64,000 nt of DNA from Gnetum montanum. Lineage: Eukaryota > Streptophyta > Gnetopsida > Gnetales > Gnetaceae. The notes beneath the pieces were generated by a model. It was not told the DNA's origin, did not search any database, and was given only the letters and a program-made list of their open reading frames with translations. The stretch lies in assembly GCA_015680685.1 (NCBI GenBank), contig MNCI01015866.1, positions 49,784-113,783 on the forward strand. The letters run 5' to 3'. Positions 1 to 10,920 of the stretch are shown piece after piece. The position numbers and the translations under genes are program-made. Within the stretch, counting starts at the first letter, position 1; each line of letters begins with the position of its first letter.

Positions 1-294
1 GGATGTTGATGCTAGTTAATTTAGAATTAGGACATTAGTTAGAGTTAGTTAGTTTCTCAACCCTTTGCTCTTAGCGTAGAAGACATAAAACCAAAAAAGA
101 CCAAAAAAATCATATACCTCAGACTTACTAAACCATACACCGTGACAACAACAAGTAAGTCTAGGAAGACAATGAATGATTAACCCCAAGTGTTCCATGG
201 GGTGTTTAGGCATTTAGTCTAAGAAGTTCAACCAGATCATGCTTGCTATGCCTGTTTCGTATGGTTGAGTGTAGGGCTACCTCGCCACTCATCA
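1..294 (+). repeat. LTR 3' end, Athila-like superfamily (cut by window start)
   Basis: This is the R-U5 side of an LTR. It ends in the motif shared by every LTR of this superfamily here: TATGGTTGAGTGTAGGG, then CTCGCCACTCATCA. Its text is closest to the LTRs at 41225-42188 and 57909-58792, read on the other strand, including the segment around 195-215 and the AGTAAGTCT segment near 155. The next bases (TATAT) do not resemble a primer site, so this is a 3' LTR or a solo LTR. The left part lies outside the window. Confidence 0.8.
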
Positions 295-683
295 TATATC
301 TCCTCCTATGGTTCCTTGATTTATCTCTTCTAGGTTTGGAGGAGGTCCTAGGCCTTGAGGCCCTTCTTATTCAAGGGCTTGTTCCATCCCCTCTAGGATT
401 GTTTGCATCTATTAAACGCAGTCCTTGAATATAATAAGGGTTGAGATGAGCATATGAGATCCTTACTTATGGTAGTTCACTCTAATTCTCTTCAATATAG
501 AACCTACTATTTCTCCTACTAGTGTTCTCTTCATGTGATGCATTATTGGTCCTATGTGAAGAAGACGCGTTTTTATTGGATAACTTGCATGACTTAAAAT
601 ATTAATATTTTCTAAAAGATAAATTTTTAAAACTTTTACAGTGATTGTTTATAATATAACTAATCTAGATCACTAGTACCATT
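295..683. other. Unassigned stretch, possibly leader of a minus-strand element
   Basis: No gene is recognisable. The stretch lies between an LTR end and a minus-strand primer site, so it may be the start of the internal region of a truncated minus-strand element. That reading is positional inference only. Confidence 0.3.
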
Positions 684-780
684 CCTAGCAATGGTGCCAA
701 TGATGAGTGGTGGGTACCTCCAATGCCTAACCCTACAAATCATAAGCATTCACTTGTAATTCGGTTGAATTTCATGTATG
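684..780 (-). repeat. Minus-strand LTR end with adjacent primer site (fragment)
   Basis: Read on the minus strand, the LTR ends in ...CCACTCATCA at 701. It is followed at once by TTGGCACCATTGCTAGG (700-684), a degenerate tRNA-Asp-type primer site. Only about 80 bp of the LTR remain before the sequence switches, near 780-790, to the start of a plus-strand LTR. The two are therefore head-to-head. Confidence 0.7.
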
Positions 781-784
781 GAAC

Positions 785-1629
785 TAGTGTGGTAATGAGT
801 CCCGATATCAGACCTATGATATCAGATACACAATATTGGGGTAGACTAAGCAACATTGGATACGCGATGTCAGAACCTATCTCATCACCTATAAATAAGA
901 GACAAGGGCACTTGGCTTTGGAGTTTAGTTTTCTTAGTCCCTTAGCCAAACTCTTGCAATTTTTCCTTTCTAGAGTTAGAATTATTTCTGAGTGTTCATA
1001 GTAAAAGTCATAAAGTGAATAGATCTTTATTCGAGCATTGTGTACCTGAGCACACCTTGTGTTTGGAAATAAAGACGAACTTTGTGATAAACCTTACAAC
1101 ATTAAGAATAGCTTTATTATTTTATTTAAATGTTATTTACTATTATTTGCTACTTTCATTAGTTAATTAATGTTATTTCTACTGACTTGTTAATTATCAA
1201 CGAATTAGCACACTCAGTACGACCACTTCAAGCATATGTGGAACACTTGGTAACCCAATAATGACTAACGTTTGGTAATCTCAGTAGTGTTACACTAGTT
1301 CAGGATGTGATCAGCAAGTGGGAACGGATGTTGGTGTTAGGACTAGTAAGAGAATAGTTAATCAGTTAAATCAAATTAGTTATTAAATTATCTCATTTCT
1401 CTATTTTAAGCACCCAGAATATAAAACATAAAAATCATAAAAATCACATACCTCAAGTTTACTTAACCATATAATCATGCCTTACAAGTAAGCTTGGGAA
1501 GACAACAATTACATAACCCATCCTTGTTCTATGAAGGCGCATAAGCACTTAGTCCTTGGAGTTCGACCGAATGATGCGTGAACACTAATATTTGGATGGT
1601 TGGGCATAGGGGTACCTCGTCGCACATCA
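785..1629 (+). repeat. 5' LTR, Athila-like, GATATC-type U3
   Basis: U3 has GATATC palindromes at 804 and 819. A TATAAATA box lies at 890-897 and an AATAAA signal near 1068-1073. U5 ends in CACATCA at 1629 and is followed by a primer site. The exact 5' edge is blurred by the junction with the inverted LTR fragment to its left. The R-U5 segment (GATCTTTATTCGAGCATTG) matches the corresponding part of the LTR at 32187-33233. Confidence 0.8.
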
Positions 1630-1648
1630 TTGGTGTTGTTGCTAGGGA
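1630..1648 (+). other. Primer binding site, tRNA-Asp type
   Basis: TTGGTGTTGTTGCTAGGGA follows the LTR directly. It is a mutated form of the TGGCGCCGTTGCCGGGG site complementary to the 3' end of plant tRNA-Asp, the primer used by Athila-like elements. Confidence 0.7.
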
Positions 1649-1766
1649 CTTTGTTATTTTTGTGCTAATTAGAATTTAGGAAATCTTCCCATCATTGGAA
1701 CAAACCCTTAGGATTAGTTATCCTACAATCATCGAAAAAAGAGTATTGCACACTGAATAATCAATC

Positions 1767-4030
1767 ATGTCTCCTTCTTCTTATGAGAGTGCTTCACTGC
1801 CTAGGTCTGACACAATGAACAATCGAAAGTAGAGTACACATAATGATTCAATAGTTCCCTAACAATTTCAGTTGGTATATGCTCATCCTGATGAGTATAT
1901 ACCAGACTTTACCTTTATCCTCCACCAGGATGAACAACTACGTTGGTGTGATTTAAAAGGTAGCATAGTGTTACCTCTCTATCGCTCAATCCTAAGCATG
2001 GCTCTTCGTGCTCTCACATGAATTGGTATGCACCACTTACAATCAGAGTACATTGTGCATGAACAAGATTCAAGGGATTATCAACCCATAGAGGCATAAT
2101 GCCAAATGGACCTACAACAGGATAGACATTACAAATCTATGAAGGGGAAGTGGTCTCAGGATATCCCATATGTTTTAAGTGAAAATAATGGTGGTGAACC
2201 TGCCTCAGGAGGTTTTCCACAAAACGATGTTCCTCTCGTTGACTTCGATTAGGGGGTTGTGTATCAGAATCTTCACTGAATTATTCATAACTCAGATTTT
2301 GGTATTGACAGACACAAAGGATTCAAAAAAGGAACACGAATGCATGACAAAGATGGACATTCTAATCATAACCGCAACCTAGATCACGACCACCGAAGAG
2401 AAGGTAGCAGGCACCAGCATGGTGCCAATCCTCCTTCCTCTTCACCTTCATCATCTCCTTCTCCCTCTCCTTTAGGATTTGAAGGTAGTCACAAAGGAAA
2501 ATACCCTGAGAACAATGGTAAGCAAAATAGGGATCATAGACAAAACAGTCGAGAAAGGAGGCAAGGGCATTCCAAAGAGACACATCACGAAAGAAGGGAG
2601 AGTAGGGAACAACATAGGCATCATAGACACCATAGACAATATGATTATGATGAACCCCTACTCACCACTCGAAGTATGTTAGATATAATTGAGGCTATTA
2701 GGATTCCAACAAGGCACCAGAAAGATAGTAGGATCAAAAGACTAGACATAAATAACATCCCATGGTTTGAAGGGGGATACAATGCTGATCTTCAAAACCA
2801 TCTACAAGCATTTCACAATGCATGTGCCTTGCAAAATATAGAAAACAAGTGGCAAAAACTCAAGTTGTTTTCACAGACATTGATCAAGGAAGTAGAAAGC
2901 TAGTACTAGTCCCTAGAACTGGAATCCATTCGTCGATGGAGTACCATGTTAGAGCTATTCAACAATAAATATCAAATGTACTCCTGAGTGTCCAACCAGC
3001 ATAAGCAAATCCAAGGATGGAAACAAGAAGGACATGAACCCTTAGAAGCTGCCATGGACCAATATTATGCATTATTACATTGTTACCCTGGCCATTCACA
3101 GAGGGAACAACTATGCCATCTCATAGATGGGCTTAAGTATGAAATGCAAAGAACCCTTGGGACTTATGCCCAAGGAAGTCTATCTGAGCTCAAAGCCCAT
3201 CAAATATAAATATTATTAGAGCAAGTTGTCAAGGAGTAAGGTGAGTTAAGGAAAAGAGAAAGTGTGGAGGAATACAATAGAGACCCTTCCCTTTGAAAGA
3301 AGGAAGTTAGATTTTGTGAAGATAAAGAAAAGTCACCACTTGAAGAGATGGTGAATAGGAAAAATTTTCCCATTTAAAAATTTACATTAGAAGTATTGGC
3401 AAAGGTAAATCAAATGTGGAACTTCCTAGATGATAAATTTCAAACCGTTCTAAAAATAGTAGAGGAGTCTAAAGAGCAAAGTAGTGATCGAGAGAGAAGG
3501 AAAAAGAAAGAAGCTGAGTATGTACGTAACAAGGGTAAGGGCAAAGTTGCCATCATTGAAAAGGTTGTGGATTTAAATACAAACAATGATGGCAGATGTG
3601 AGATATGCCAATATGACCATCTTAAAGGATGCTGCCCAGTAGTGTCACATCTGCAAGAGTCTAGGGTGTATGCACTAAATTCACCATTAAACAGATGACA
3701 AACACCTCGAATGTTACCATATCCTCAAGGTAACCCAAGGCAGCTCCATCAACCTTTGACATATTATCCAAGTGGAGCTCCCCCACAACCGAATGAATAG
3801 TATCAATAGTGGCAACACCCACAATTATGGGGAATACCACTACCACATCAATAGTATCGTTACCGTCAACTTGATCCATATGGGTACTACATTTAGCAGC
3901 CGATCTCTCCACATGACTCCATTAGTCATGAAACTCCTCGATCTCTCCACGTGACTCCATTAGTCATGACACTCCTCAACCTCACTACCAGACCCACAAG
4001 TACTATAAAACTCTTTCTCCTAGGGGTGAT
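1767..4030 (+). pseudogene. Athila-like gag, decayed
   Basis: This is the capsid/nucleocapsid region of a Ty3/gypsy element. It begins at an ATG opening MSPSSYES, which aligns with the gag start at 33380. Recognisable blocks follow in order: a histidine/arginine/serine-rich stretch (about 2340-2640), the capsid segment with NIPWFEGGYN (about 2750), the segment with GHSQREQLCHLIDGL (about 3090), an acidic coiled segment (3396-3560), and a zinc knuckle CEICQYDHLKGCC (about 3598-3637). Many stops and frame changes interrupt it. Homology to the copies at 33380, 12376 and 56041 ends near 4030, so protease and pol are missing. It cannot produce a full product. Confidence 0.8.
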
Positions 4031-4047
4031 ATTTTACAAACGTACTT

Positions 4048-4083
4048 GTTGAGGTCAACCTCACCCATGCTACGCATGGGGCC
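4048..4083 (-). repeat. 36-bp conserved hairpin motif, copy 1
   Basis: On the minus strand this matches 32111-32146 at 33 of 36 positions. It contains a perfect stem CCCATGC / GCATGGG with a 3-nt loop. The loop bases differ between the copies while the stem is identical. It lies just where the gag homology stops. The element it belongs to is not recognised. Confidence 0.6.
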
Positions 4084-4328
4084 ACGATCAACATACATGT
4101 AGACTATTATAATTGCAAAGTAGTCAAAATGCATAGATCTAATTCAACAAATATAACAAATAAGTCTTCACTTCCAAAAAAAGATATTGAGGATAAACAA
4201 CTCTCATATTTTAAAGAGTGCACATAGAAAGACCTTGATGAACTATATAACTCAACAATTTCTTGATCGTGATGGATCACCAGCCACTCAGGTTGGCACG
4301 TCTATACTGGAAACTCACATCTTCTTTC

Positions 4329-4424
4329 AATATCCACCATTTAAAGCTGCCATCTTCGGCATCGTTCACCTCTTTTAATATCCACCATTTAAAGCAGCCA
4401 TCTTCTGGCATTGTTGACCTCCTC
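4329..4424. repeat. 48-bp tandem duplication
   Basis: Two adjacent copies begin AATATCCACCATTTAAAGC at 4329 and 4377 and differ by a few substitutions. No function is apparent. The duplication lies a few hundred bases upstream of the C2-domain copy. Confidence 0.7.
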
Positions 4425-4823
4425 CGCAAGCAAACACGACACCATTATTATACATGAACGAATTTTACCGATATCACGACGATAATGCTGATCTGTCATC
4501 ACAGAAACCACAGACATTCGTCGGCCTACTGTTTCTTTTGTTTTGTTTGCGTGGCCGCAGATTGCATATGTTAAAGGCTGTCTGCACAGGATCCTGGATT
4601 CGTGCGTGTCACATTTTTTTGTTACTGTAACTTTGTGGCTTCATGCAATCTTGTCATCATGAGTTGATTTGGAATTTTGAAACATTGTTGCTGCCGCTGC
4701 TGCAATGCTTTAAATTCAAGCATGGATCTCGTTGGGTTACGCTCATCCAGTGGAAATCCGGTTCTAGCTCCCTGCGTTTCCAATTGTTCATATTTCCCAG
4801 TTTCAGAGCATAGTTTTAGAGGG

Positions 4824-5335
4824 ATGGAGAACGTACTGGGTCTTTTGAGAGTCCGGGTAATCCGGGGCAAAAATCTTGCAGTCCGGGATATCACCTCCAG
4901 TGATCCTTACATTGTTGTTCATCTAGGTAATCAGACTATCAAGACCAGAGTTATCAAGAAAAATCTTAATCCTGTTTGGGATGAGGAGTTGACTGTTTCT
5001 GTCACAAACCCAATCTTGCCTCTCAAATTGCTAGTTGGAGATAAGGACATAATCAGCAAGGATGATGATATGCGAGATGCTGTTAACCTGCAACCCCTGG
5101 TGATGGTTGCCAGCAGCAAAGCTGTGAATTCGCCAGCTACAACAGAAGCCGTCAGTTACAGGGCATTGCAGATGTGCAAAGAAAATTGTCTGGCCTCAGA
5201 TAGCCACATCAAGTCTGTCAAAGGGCAGCTTGTGTAGGATATTTGCCTGAAGCTTCAGAATGTTGAGAGACTGGGGAAATCGAACTGCAACTCAACTGGA
5301 TTGATCTTCCTCTCCGTTACAGTATGCGTGAATGA
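4824..5335 (+). pseudogene. CAR-family C2-domain protein copy, decayed
   Basis: CAR proteins are small plant C2-domain proteins that bind membranes in a calcium-dependent way and recruit ABA receptors. The copy starts at MENVLGLLRVRV. It keeps the calcium-loop segment DITSSDPYIVV, the TRVIKKNLNPVWDEEL strand, and DKDIISKDDDM of the second loop. Damage is clear. A codon seems to be missing in MRDAVNLQPL, where the family has an extra acidic residue. A TAG at 5235-5237 stands where the family has Gln. A frame change near 5270 puts the C-terminal IELQLNWIDLPLRYS block, ending at TGA 5333-5335, in another frame. No intron interrupts it, although CAR genes usually have introns, so a retrocopy is possible. 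The in-frame codons upstream from 4677 look like leader, not protein. Confidence 0.75.
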
Positions 5336-5879
5336 AAATGCACAGACCTCCTTTATGAAACTGAAACTGATCTTATTCTATGATTTATAAGCAACTTGTA
5401 ATGCACTACTTTTTTTTTTAAAAAAAAAAGAAAAACTCAGGATACTGGGCCTTATATGGCTTGTGAATGAAATCTAGTTTACCATATCAATCAGTGATGG
5501 GTCCTCTTCAGTGTGAATAATCTTCCTGTGAAAAACCTAGTTACATGTTTTGTTTGCGTATGAATTTTTCGGTTTTGCTTAAAAAAAAAACCGAAGTAAT
5601 GAAGGCAAAGTTGGTGTCAAATAAAAGTCCTCTCCTACTGTTTCTTGCTTCCGCAACGTGACCATAAACTTGCAATTGTGAAAGTGCACTACAGTCATTT
5701 CTTGGCGCTAAAGCATCACTGCTGGGCCATCGACGGCCTTTACTGTGGCTCTTGCTGAGTCGGGGCCATGCAGCTATCCATTATTAGCTTTCATATTTAA
5801 TATTTGGGTTATATATTATTTGCTTGGTTCTGAATTTTTTTTTCTTTGTTATTACTAGAAACATTCTTAATCTAAACGG
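5336..5879. other. Downstream flank of the C2 copy
   Basis: No gene is visible. The stretch has a T-run followed by an A-run at about 5411-5430. A second A-run near 5581 belongs to a small hairpin (TTCGGTTTT / AAAACCGAA). Either A-run might mark the tail of a retrocopy, but neither is placed convincingly. Confidence 0.4.
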
Positions 5880-6515
5880 TGCAGGTAACTAACACAGTTG
5901 ATGACGTTGACGGCAAGTCACGGCAGTTGGCGGTTGATGGCGGTTTATTCTCCCGCAAGCGCTATAAACTGAGAGCTTGTAGCCAGCATGGGCAGCGATC
6001 AGGGGCCTACATGGACTCCACCAGCCCGTTTTGGCAGTCTTCTCTCTTCTGCCGACAGGTAGGTGCGTGACGCAAGACGAACGTGAAAACGGCACGGGCG
6101 GAGGCTCTTCACGGCAGAAAACCATAGGGAGCCTTCTTTCTTCACGGCAGAAAACCATAGGGAGCCTTCTTTCTTTGGCTGGCACCAGGCAGGTGTTGGG
6201 CGGCACGGTGGCAGAGTACGGGCACACGCGGAAGACGTCAATAGTGACGGTGACGGACCGCTGTTCCTACCGGCGACTACGGTGCAGCAGTGACACCAAA
6301 ACGGCATCAACATCGTTTTTATTCTTTGTTTCTCTGCTTTCAAACAACACACGGACTGTTTCTTTCCTGGCTTGCAACGGCAGCCAAGGAACAGTAGACA
6401 CAAAACGCAGCAACGGTGGTTGCACCTGGGATTTGGTGTCCAAGCAACAGCAGACACCCGGAGGCTGGCAACGGCAAACGCCTTGCAAGTGGTCAAGCAG
6501 CAGTGAAACCAGATA
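5880..6515. other. GC-rich block without recognised gene
   Basis: Base composition is clearly richer in G and C than the AT-rich surroundings, with many CGGC words. Long open frames exist on both strands over the same bases, as expected from composition alone. None shows a domain. Its sharp right edge near 6515 suggests a separate insertion or a relic of a gene-proximal sequence. Confidence 0.4.
6108..6173. repeat. Perfect 33-bp tandem duplication
   Basis: Two identical adjacent copies start TTCACGGCAGAAAACCATAG at 6108 and 6141. No difference is visible between the copies, so the duplication is recent relative to the surrounding decay. Confidence 0.9.
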
Positions 6516-7140
6516 ATATTTGAAATTTTTTTATTTTGAATTGTTTATAGTCCTCAAAATTTGCACAAATATTTAATTTTGATTTTAGTTATTTTACTAT
6601 ATTTTTCAAATATTTAATTTTGATTTTAAATTAAATTTAAGTTTTCAATATTTCATTTAAAAATATTATTATTATTGTTTTTGTCACATAGCTTTTTATG
6701 GCTAAGATTATTCCCCGGTTTCATACCCATCCTGAAACCAGTTTTCACAGATGTTGGCATCAACACTTTTTTTGGCGCTACAAGGAGAGCAATTTCTTAT
6801 GTTTTTTTTGTAAATATCAATTTTTTTGTATTCTTTCGTGTTGATTTGCATTTCTATTTTTGCCTCCCTATTTTCAGTTTTATTGCTATTTTAGTTTTAT
6901 TTTCAAATCTCCAAATTTATACTCTAGCAATCCTTCTTTTAATTTACTTTTCTAAAATTTTGTTGAGGTGATTTAAATCATTCTACTTTTAATTTACTTT
7001 TTTGAAATTTTGCAATTTCAATTTTCCTTTTTAAAAAAATAAAAAATAAATAAAAATATATATAGCATTCAAATGTTTTTCCATTTTCTTTAATTTTCAC
7101 AGTTTATTAGTGTTTTACATTTCATAATATTTTTCATTTT
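6516..7140. other. AT-rich stretch upstream of a gag remnant
   Basis: Long T-rich and A-rich runs, with no LTR end or gene seen. By position it may be the untranslated leader of the gag-protease remnant that starts at 7141. Confidence 0.35.
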
Positions 7141-8605
7141 ATGAGTGACTCTTCTTACGAAACATCTCAACAAAGAGCTTTTACTCCTACCCATAGTCAA
7201 CCAACTACTCGTCATTTCACTTTAAAAAAACAATGAGCTTCACTTTTTGCAAATTCAATTCTCAAGAAATCTTGGACTAAAATGGTAGCCCATCAACCCT
7301 CAGCTTCCTTGGTAAGAAACCCCTTTAACTTTCATAACTACCATGACATACCAAAATCCTTTTAGAACATAAACCTGTTCTTCGATCCTACAACTCCTAC
7401 GAATAATGCCCGCCAACACATACAATGTTTTGAAACCTTACTAGGGATCCACAACATTGTACACAATGATGTGGCATGTAGGGTGTTTATAACAACATTT
7501 AGGACTAAAGCAACCTAATGGTTCTTAATGCTTCCTGACACCTCTATTAACACATGGCAAGAATTTAAAAACAAGTTTTTGGTTCAATTTGATAAATTTA
7601 CAAGCCCTACTATTGCATCAAGCAACTTTACCAGCCTAAGAAAGCTACATGGGGAAAATGTTAGGGTTTATAACCTTAGATTCCTTCATCAATTTGCCTA
7701 TGTGCCAAATGAGATGCGACCACAACCAGATGGTATCCTCAACTTCTATCTCTTTACCATCGATCCATACTTTACTTATGCTATCAAATCTGATTCTAAC
7801 ATAATAGAAATACAAGATGCAATGTTTAAAGCTATGGAATTAGAGAAAATAACCCTTATGAACAATATCCAAACTCAATTTGAGATGATAAGTGGTACTA
7901 ATCCTTTACAATCAAACCCTCTACTCCTACCAACTTTTCAAACGTATAATGTTATGTCTCAAAGTCTTCCTCCCTTTCAACCAAATCAACCTTTAAGTAA
8001 TTACTCTCAAGGCCCCATATCCTCTTCATTCTTACCATCCAACACTAGTTTGAATGATAACCAATCAAAAGCCTTGATCCAATCCATTATAAGCCCAAAC
8101 GGGACATCGAATTCTGTTAAACCACCAAACCAAACTCAAGATCAGATGACTCAGATACTCACTTCACTACAAAAACTATCCAATGAAGCGGTTGAGATAA
8201 AGAGAAACAATAAAAAAAGGCCCTATACAATCAGAAAAACCAAGTACATCAATCCATGATGATTATTGTCATATTCATAGTACGAGACAACATTCGGAAA
8301 AGACTTGTCCTCAATTCTTGACATTTTATGGTGAAAATACCCAAGGGAAACAAAATGGAAAAACCCCTATCATGGTTCTTAATGTACCTCATGAGATAGA
8401 AAATGAAGAGGTTTCCTCATTAGAACAAGTTATGATAGGCAACCCTAACCCACATAACATTCACTACCGTAAACTTAGTGACATTGTAAACACCACACAA
8501 CAACAAACTAGGAATAATTCCCATACACCTCCAAACAGAATAGTTCCTAGTCAAAACAATGTAAACAACCAATTCGGGTCATCCCAAATAATTGCCCCAC
8601 AATGA
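7141..8605 (+). pseudogene. Ty3/gypsy gag remnant
   Basis: The region begins at an ATG opening MSDSSYETSQQ. It carries the retrotransposon gag core around 7500-7860 (WFLMLPDTSINTWQEF, then FKNKFLVQF). The nearby C-terminal motif YCHIHSTRQHSEKTC at about 8260-8310 resembles the Cys/His linker typical of Athila/Tat gag. It sits one frame away from the upstream part because of a frame change near 8250. Several stops interrupt it. It is a different family from the gag copies at 1767, 12376 and 33380. No flanking LTR pair was found. Confidence 0.75.
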
Positions 8606-8715
8606 TCAAAGCCCCCTTCTATACTTAGAAGAGCCCCATCTCAACAAAAAGCCAAGGATGAACATAAGAATTATGATTTGGTGAGGACCTAAAAAGAGTT
8701 AAAGCTAACATTTCG

Positions 8716-9396
8716 ATGTATGACCTCCTACACTTCAACGAAATGAAAGAAGTGATTCGGAATATGGTTCATACACTCGTAGCCCAAAGAGAAAAATCCC
8801 CAATTCCCAAAAGGCAAGTTCACTTTGTGGAAAGTCCTAACACACTATTAGTACAAAATGCAAATAATTCCATGTCTAGCAAGAAGAACCACCTCCCTTT
8901 CCTAGCCACTTTGATTATTTTAGGAAAGAATGTCCATAACTGTTTAATGGATTTCAGTGTAACTATTAGTGTCATGCCTCTTGACATTTGTAATGCATTA
9001 GGAGCACAAATGATATCACAAACAAAAAGTGTGATTCAACTCGATGGATCTAACGTACTTGTGGTAGGATTATTAAAAGGAGCAAAAGTACAACTTAAGC
9101 AATACCCTACATTTACATGTTATATGGATATCCTAGTAGTTGACATGACACCCACATATGGTGTGCTCTTATCTAGGACTTTCGGAGCTAAGTTTGGGGC
9201 CTTCTTTAGGTCGGATTTCTTGGAATTATTAATCCCTATCAAAGGAAAATCTAAGTACATGATTATACCTAGGGAACCCTTTTATAAGCAAGTGGTAATG
9301 ACTTTTGATCAACAAACTACATCTCAAGGAAATCAAAACAACAATCATTTCATTGGAGCGGTCAAATTAGGACTTGGTGAATATTTCTTAAAATGA
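8716..9396 (+). pseudogene. Retropepsin-like protease remnant
   Basis: Downstream of the gag remnant and probably from the same element. The segment CLMDFSVTISVMPLDICNALG occupies the position of the aspartic-protease active site, where the family has D-S/T-G-A. Here the motif reads DFSV, so the catalytic Gly is lost and the enzyme would be inactive even if translated. The second conserved strand, YGVLLSRTFGA, is recognisable about 70 residues later. The frame is open for 226 codons. RT and integrase are absent. Confidence 0.7.
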
Positions 9397-9589
9397 TGAT
9401 ATAGATGAGGCTCCATGTATAAACCCTTTTACATACACATATTCTACTCAATATTACCAAGCTTTTAGGGAATGCAAGAAGGTGTATGAAGATACTTTGC
9501 CTTATCACCAACATGATGGAAAAACCTTTCTTTTCGGTGACCCATAATCAATGCTTAATTATCTAGATAACATACAAGTCCCATCTACC

Positions 9590-9663
9590 AAATTTGATTG
9601 AATCATGTGTATAGGCTTGTGCTTCATATGGTTAGGCATAGGGGAAACTTACCACTCATTAGT
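9590..9663 (+). repeat. Relic of an LTR 3' end
   Basis: TCATATGGTTAGGCATAGG followed by CCACTCATTA is a degenerate copy of the terminal motif of the Athila-like LTRs. It abuts a tandem array on its right. Nothing of the remaining LTR is convincing. Confidence 0.5.
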
Positions 9664-10920
9664 AGTTCACCCCTAAGCCATCTAACACCTTTAGAAAAAT
9701 ATATGAAATTGATACCATGCTTTGACAATGACATAAATAACCAAAATAATTGTAATAACGTAATGATTGTATTGGTTTAGTATATACCAAGTTATCAGAG
9801 TTTTTGACCTTTTCTCTAAGCCATCAAAGGTTTATAGAACAATATATCAGATTCATGCCATGCTTCCACAATGGCATGAATAATGGTAAGAACATAATGA
9901 TTGTGCTAATGAGATTGATGGTTCAATCTATACCAAATCATCAAACATTTGAACTTTTCTTCTTCTATGGTTCACCTCTAAGCCATCTAACACCTCTAGG
10001 AAAATATATTAGTTTCATACAATGCATTGATAATAACATGAATAACTAGAGTAATTGCAAGAACTTAATTATTGTGTTAGTTTAGTCTATACCAAGTCAT
10101 AAAAAGTTTTGACATTTGCCCTAAGCCATCATGGGTCTATAGAAAAATATATTGGATTCATCCCATGCTTTCACAATGACATCAATAATGGCAAGAACAC
10201 AATGATTGTACTAATGAGATTGCTAGTTCAATTTGTACCAAGTCATCAAACTTTTTGACCTTTATGCTTCTTCTTATTTACTTCACACCTAAGCCATTTG
10301 GCACCTCTAGAGAAATATATTAGCTTCATACCATGCTTTCAAAATGACATGAATAATGGTAAGAACACAATGATTGTATTAATGAGATTGTTGGTTCAAT
10401 CTGTACCAAGTCATCAAACTTTTTAAATTTTCTTTTTCTTGCTTCTATGCTTCAAACCTAAGCCATCTAGAACCTATAGGAAAATATATCATATTCATAG
10501 CATGCTTTCAAAATAACATAAATAATAAGAATAATTTCAAGAATGTAATGATTGTACTGCTAAGATTGTTGATTCAATATGTACCAATTCATAAAACTTT
10601 TTTACCTTACTCTAAGACATTTGATATCCACAAAAAAATATATCAAATTCATACCATGCTTCAAAAATGACATGAATATCCCAAATAATTTTAAGAATGT
10701 AATGATTATGCTAATGATATTGCTAATTCAATACATCAATGACATGAATAATTGAAATAATTGTAAGAATGCAATGATTGTATTGATAAGATAACTGGAA
10801 TAATAGCAAGAAATGCAATGATTGTACTAATGAAATTGTGGGTTCAAAGTCTATACCAAGTCATCTAACTTTTTGACCTTCTCTCTAAAATAATCACAAG
10901 AAATGCAATCATTTTACAAT
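9664..10920. repeat. Degenerate tandem array, about 145-170 bp units
   Basis: The marker CTAAGCCAT(C/T) recurs at 9673, 9816, 9978, 10121, 10289, 10458 and 10612. Each copy is followed by AAATATAT, a CATGCTTT-like word, a GACATGAATAA-like word and ATGATTGT. The first spacings alternate 143, 162, 143 and 168, and neighbouring units differ more than every second unit. This suggests a dimeric higher-order unit of about 305-310 bp at the left end. The right end decays into shorter pieces. Confidence 0.8.

Noticed and set aside
4677-4823. N-terminal extension of the C2 protein
   Set aside because: It is in frame but Cys/Ser-rich and unlike CAR proteins, which start near MENVLGLL. It is better read as leader.
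5999-6516. Overlapping long open frames on both strands in the GC-rich block
   Set aside because: They cover the same bases on opposite strands, have repetitive composition (including the 33-bp duplication) and no domain. GC-rich sequence has few stops by chance.
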